Shown here piece after piece: positions 4,859 through 5,923 of a stretch of DNA of 5,923 bases. Position 1 is the first letter of the stretch. Each line of letters starts with the position of its first letter. Under the pieces are notes generated by a model. The model ran no database searches. It had not been told where the DNA came from and saw only the letters and a program-made list of their open reading frames with translations. The translations under genes were made by a program, and so were the position numbers. The DNA is from JACCXJ01 sp052387115 (GTDB taxonomy: Bacteria > Pseudomonadota > Gammaproteobacteria > JACCXJ01). The DNA lies in assembly GCA_052387115.1 (NCBI GenBank), contig JBQTJM010000152.1:1-5923 (forward strand). The letters are read 5' to 3'.

Positions 4859-5638
4859 GTGGGCTTCACCCCCGGCCCCACCGACATCGTCCCGGCGGCC
4901 GGGGTTATGCTCGCCGATATCCTCGCCCCCCTCGCCGATAACGGCGGGCCAACTCAAACGCACGCTCTCGTCCCTGGCAGCCCGGCCCTCGATGTGAGCC
5001 CGATCGATAAAGACTGCGCGGTGACCGATCAGCGCGGCGCCTTCCGGCCACAGGGAACTGCGTGCGACATCGGGGCGTTCGAAGTGGGCGTCGAATCTGA
5101 TCCCTTTGCTTTACCCACCCCCACCACAGGCTGCACCGTCAACGGCGTGCCCGATCGACTCTGCCGCGGGACGGCCGGCCCGGACCGCATCGTCGGCACG
5201 CCGGGCAACGATGTCATCGTGGGTCTCGAAGGCGACGACTATCTGAATGGCAGCCGCGGGGAGGATCGCCTGTTCGGCGGTGCGGACCGCGATCGGCTCA
5301 TCGGCTCCAGGGGCGATGATCTGCTCTTCGGACAAGAGGGCGATGACGACTTACGCGGGTATGCCGGCAATGATGTCCTTGAAGGCGGCGACGGCGATGA
5401 TCGCCTGAAGGGCCATGAGGGCGATGACCGGATGAACGGCGGTGAGGGGGACGACGCCCTCCGAGGACTCGCGGGCAACGACGCGCTGGACGGCGGCGAC
5501 GGCAATGATCTGCTGCGCGGGGAGGGGGGCTTCGACACCTTGACCGGCGGTCCCGGGGCCGACCGGCTCATCGGAGGAGGCGGCACCGACCGATGCACGA
5601 GCGATGTGGAGGATCCGATCGTCGTCCTCTGCGAGTGA
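4859..5638 (+). CDS. Choice-of-anchor Q-like domain plus RTX array, C-terminal part of gene 2
   Basis: This 259-aa open reading begins at a GTG with no ribosome-binding site and no signal peptide. It is almost certainly the downstream part of the gene starting at 3351; the same frame is open back to 4712. Residues 1-75 hold motifs typical of choice-of-anchor Q domains: TPGPTDIV, LADNGGPTQTHALVPGSPALD, TDQRGAFRPQG and CDIGAFE. In known proteins this domain sits beside one of several alternative surface anchors or sorting tails. Here a short linker with two cysteines (GCTVNGVPDRLC) leads to 16 RTX nonapeptides and a tail ending VVLCE. The RTX part is strongly acidic (many GDD units), as expected for a calcium-folded beta-roll. 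Separate translation seems unlikely, so without repair of the frame this part would probably not be made or exported. Confidence 0.8.
   Translation: MGFTPGPTDIVPAAGVMLADILAPLADNGGPTQTHALVPGSPALDVSPIDKDCAVTDQRGAFRPQGTACDIGAFEVGVESDPFALPTPTTGCTVNGVPDRLCRGTAGPDRIVGTPGNDVIVGLEGDDYLNGSRGEDRLFGGADRDRLIGSRGDDLLFGQEGDDDLRGYAGNDVLEGGDGDDRLKGHEGDDRMNGGEGDDALRGLAGNDALDGGDGNDLLRGEGGFDTLTGGPGADRLIGGGGTDRCTSDVEDPIVVLCE
5168..5599 (+). repeat. RTX nonapeptide array of gene 2 (16 units)
   Basis: Sixteen uninterrupted 27-nt units run from GTAGPDRIV to GGGGTDRCT, most fitting GGxGxDxUx with Asp or Asn in the fifth position (GDD, GND). By eye the acidic residues outnumber the basic ones more than two to one. 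Unit 5 (GGADRDRLI) lacks the fourth-position Gly. The array is preceded by a Cys-x-Gly-Thr entry and followed by two cysteines (DRCT and LCE), the same framing as in gene 1. Bases 5533-5566 match the upstream RTX fragment at 148-181. Confidence 0.92.
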
Positions 5639-5923
5639 CAGTCTTGTTGAATGGGATCTCCCGCCTCCCCCACGGACGTTCCGCCGATTCGGCACCCCGG
5701 GCGTTGAACCTTGTATCGTTCCGAGAGACTCAATCCCCATCCCAACCTTCCTCCTTCCAGGGGAAGGGACCGGAAAGAGCGTGCGATTTCAAATATCGGT
5801 GGATGCGAGCGTCGTGAATCGAGCACCCGCCACCAAACCGAGCACCACGCGGAAGAGGCGCGTTAAGGAATCCGAGGAGTAAGGCGCCTCGCAGCGGCAT
5901 CAGGTCCCCTAAAAAGTCTTAGT
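5639..5923. other. Downstream non-coding region
   Basis: These 285 bp hold no supportable gene; short frames lack ribosome-binding sites and family features. At 5753-5767 CCTTCC and GGAAGG form a 6-bp stem with an AGG loop, inside a pyrimidine-then-purine stretch (about 5731-5768) that resembles C/T-rich dispersed intergenic repeats of proteobacteria. No T-tract follows it, so it is not a standard intrinsic terminator. The window ends without reaching another gene. Confidence 0.4.

Larger units (their letters stand above)
3351..5638 (+). pseudogene. Full-length gene 2, split by a -1 frameshift at GGGG 4779-4782
   Basis: Adding one G to the run at 4779-4782 joins the two open frames into a single 762-aa reading. 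It passes smoothly from SGNIAPDG through GELVIAAGNVIADSFNLFG to GFTPGPTDIVPAAGV, a succession usual for beta-helix proteins that end in a choice-of-anchor Q domain. Both frames are open only between 4712 and 4790, and the family-like sequence switches at the G run. The order is then signal peptide, CSLREA-like segment, beta-helix, choice-of-anchor Q-like region (about 4784-5083) and RTX array (5168-5599). The cause may be true inactivation, phase variation in a short G run, or a base-calling error. No classical slippery heptamer is present, so programmed frameshifting is unlikely. Confidence 0.75.

Noticed and set aside
5753..5767. Intrinsic terminator after gene 2
   Set aside because: The stem is only 6 bp, is more than 100 nt past the stop codon, and is not followed by a T-run.

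Overview
The window is about 6 kb of GC-rich DNA (roughly two-thirds G+C by eye) carrying two long, repeat-built genes for secreted or surface proteins, both on the + strand. There are no RNA genes, CRISPR arrays or transposase genes. Strong Shine-Dalgarno sites, Sec-type signal peptides, a CRP-like operator and the families present suggest a high-GC Gram-negative bacterium, perhaps a gammaproteobacterium. That placement is an inference from family style, not from a marker gene.

Layout. Positions 1-429 are non-coding. They hold a perfect 18-bp palindrome matching the CRP half-site pattern TGTGA-N6-TCACA, a TATATT -10 box at the spacing expected of a class II CRP promoter, a short fragment of an RTX repeat array, and a ribosome-binding site inside a possible hairpin. 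Gene 1 (430-3078, 882 aa) has a weak signal peptide, seven FG-GAP/integrin-alpha-type repeats with calcium loops, a poly-proline linker, an unrecognised domain of about 165 aa, and a C-terminal RTX calcium-binding nonapeptide array. Positions 3079-3350 are an intergenic spacer. Gene 2 starts at 3351 and its reading runs to 5638. It has an unusually long N-terminal extension before its signal peptide, a CSLREA-like segment, a right-handed beta-helix of about ten 24-26-residue rungs, a choice-of-anchor Q-type domain and a 16-unit RTX array. One missing base in a GGGG run at 4779-4782 splits it into 3351-4793 and a downstream open part (4859-5638). Positions 5639-5923 contain no gene I can support.

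How the parts fit. The two proteins have unrelated repetitive heads (beta-propeller and beta-helix) but the same kind of tail: an RTX array entered through a Cys-x-Gly-Thr motif and closed by a Cys-Glu near the C-terminus. Both look exported by Sec rather than by a standard RTX type I exporter, and no exporter genes are present. The likeliest picture is a pair of calcium-stabilised extracellular or cell-surface proteins, possibly adhesive. Gene 1 is possibly under cAMP-CRP-type control, and gene 2 is currently frame-disrupted or carries a sequencing error. A third RTX fragment upstream of gene 1 suggests that such tails have been copied or lost at this locus before.
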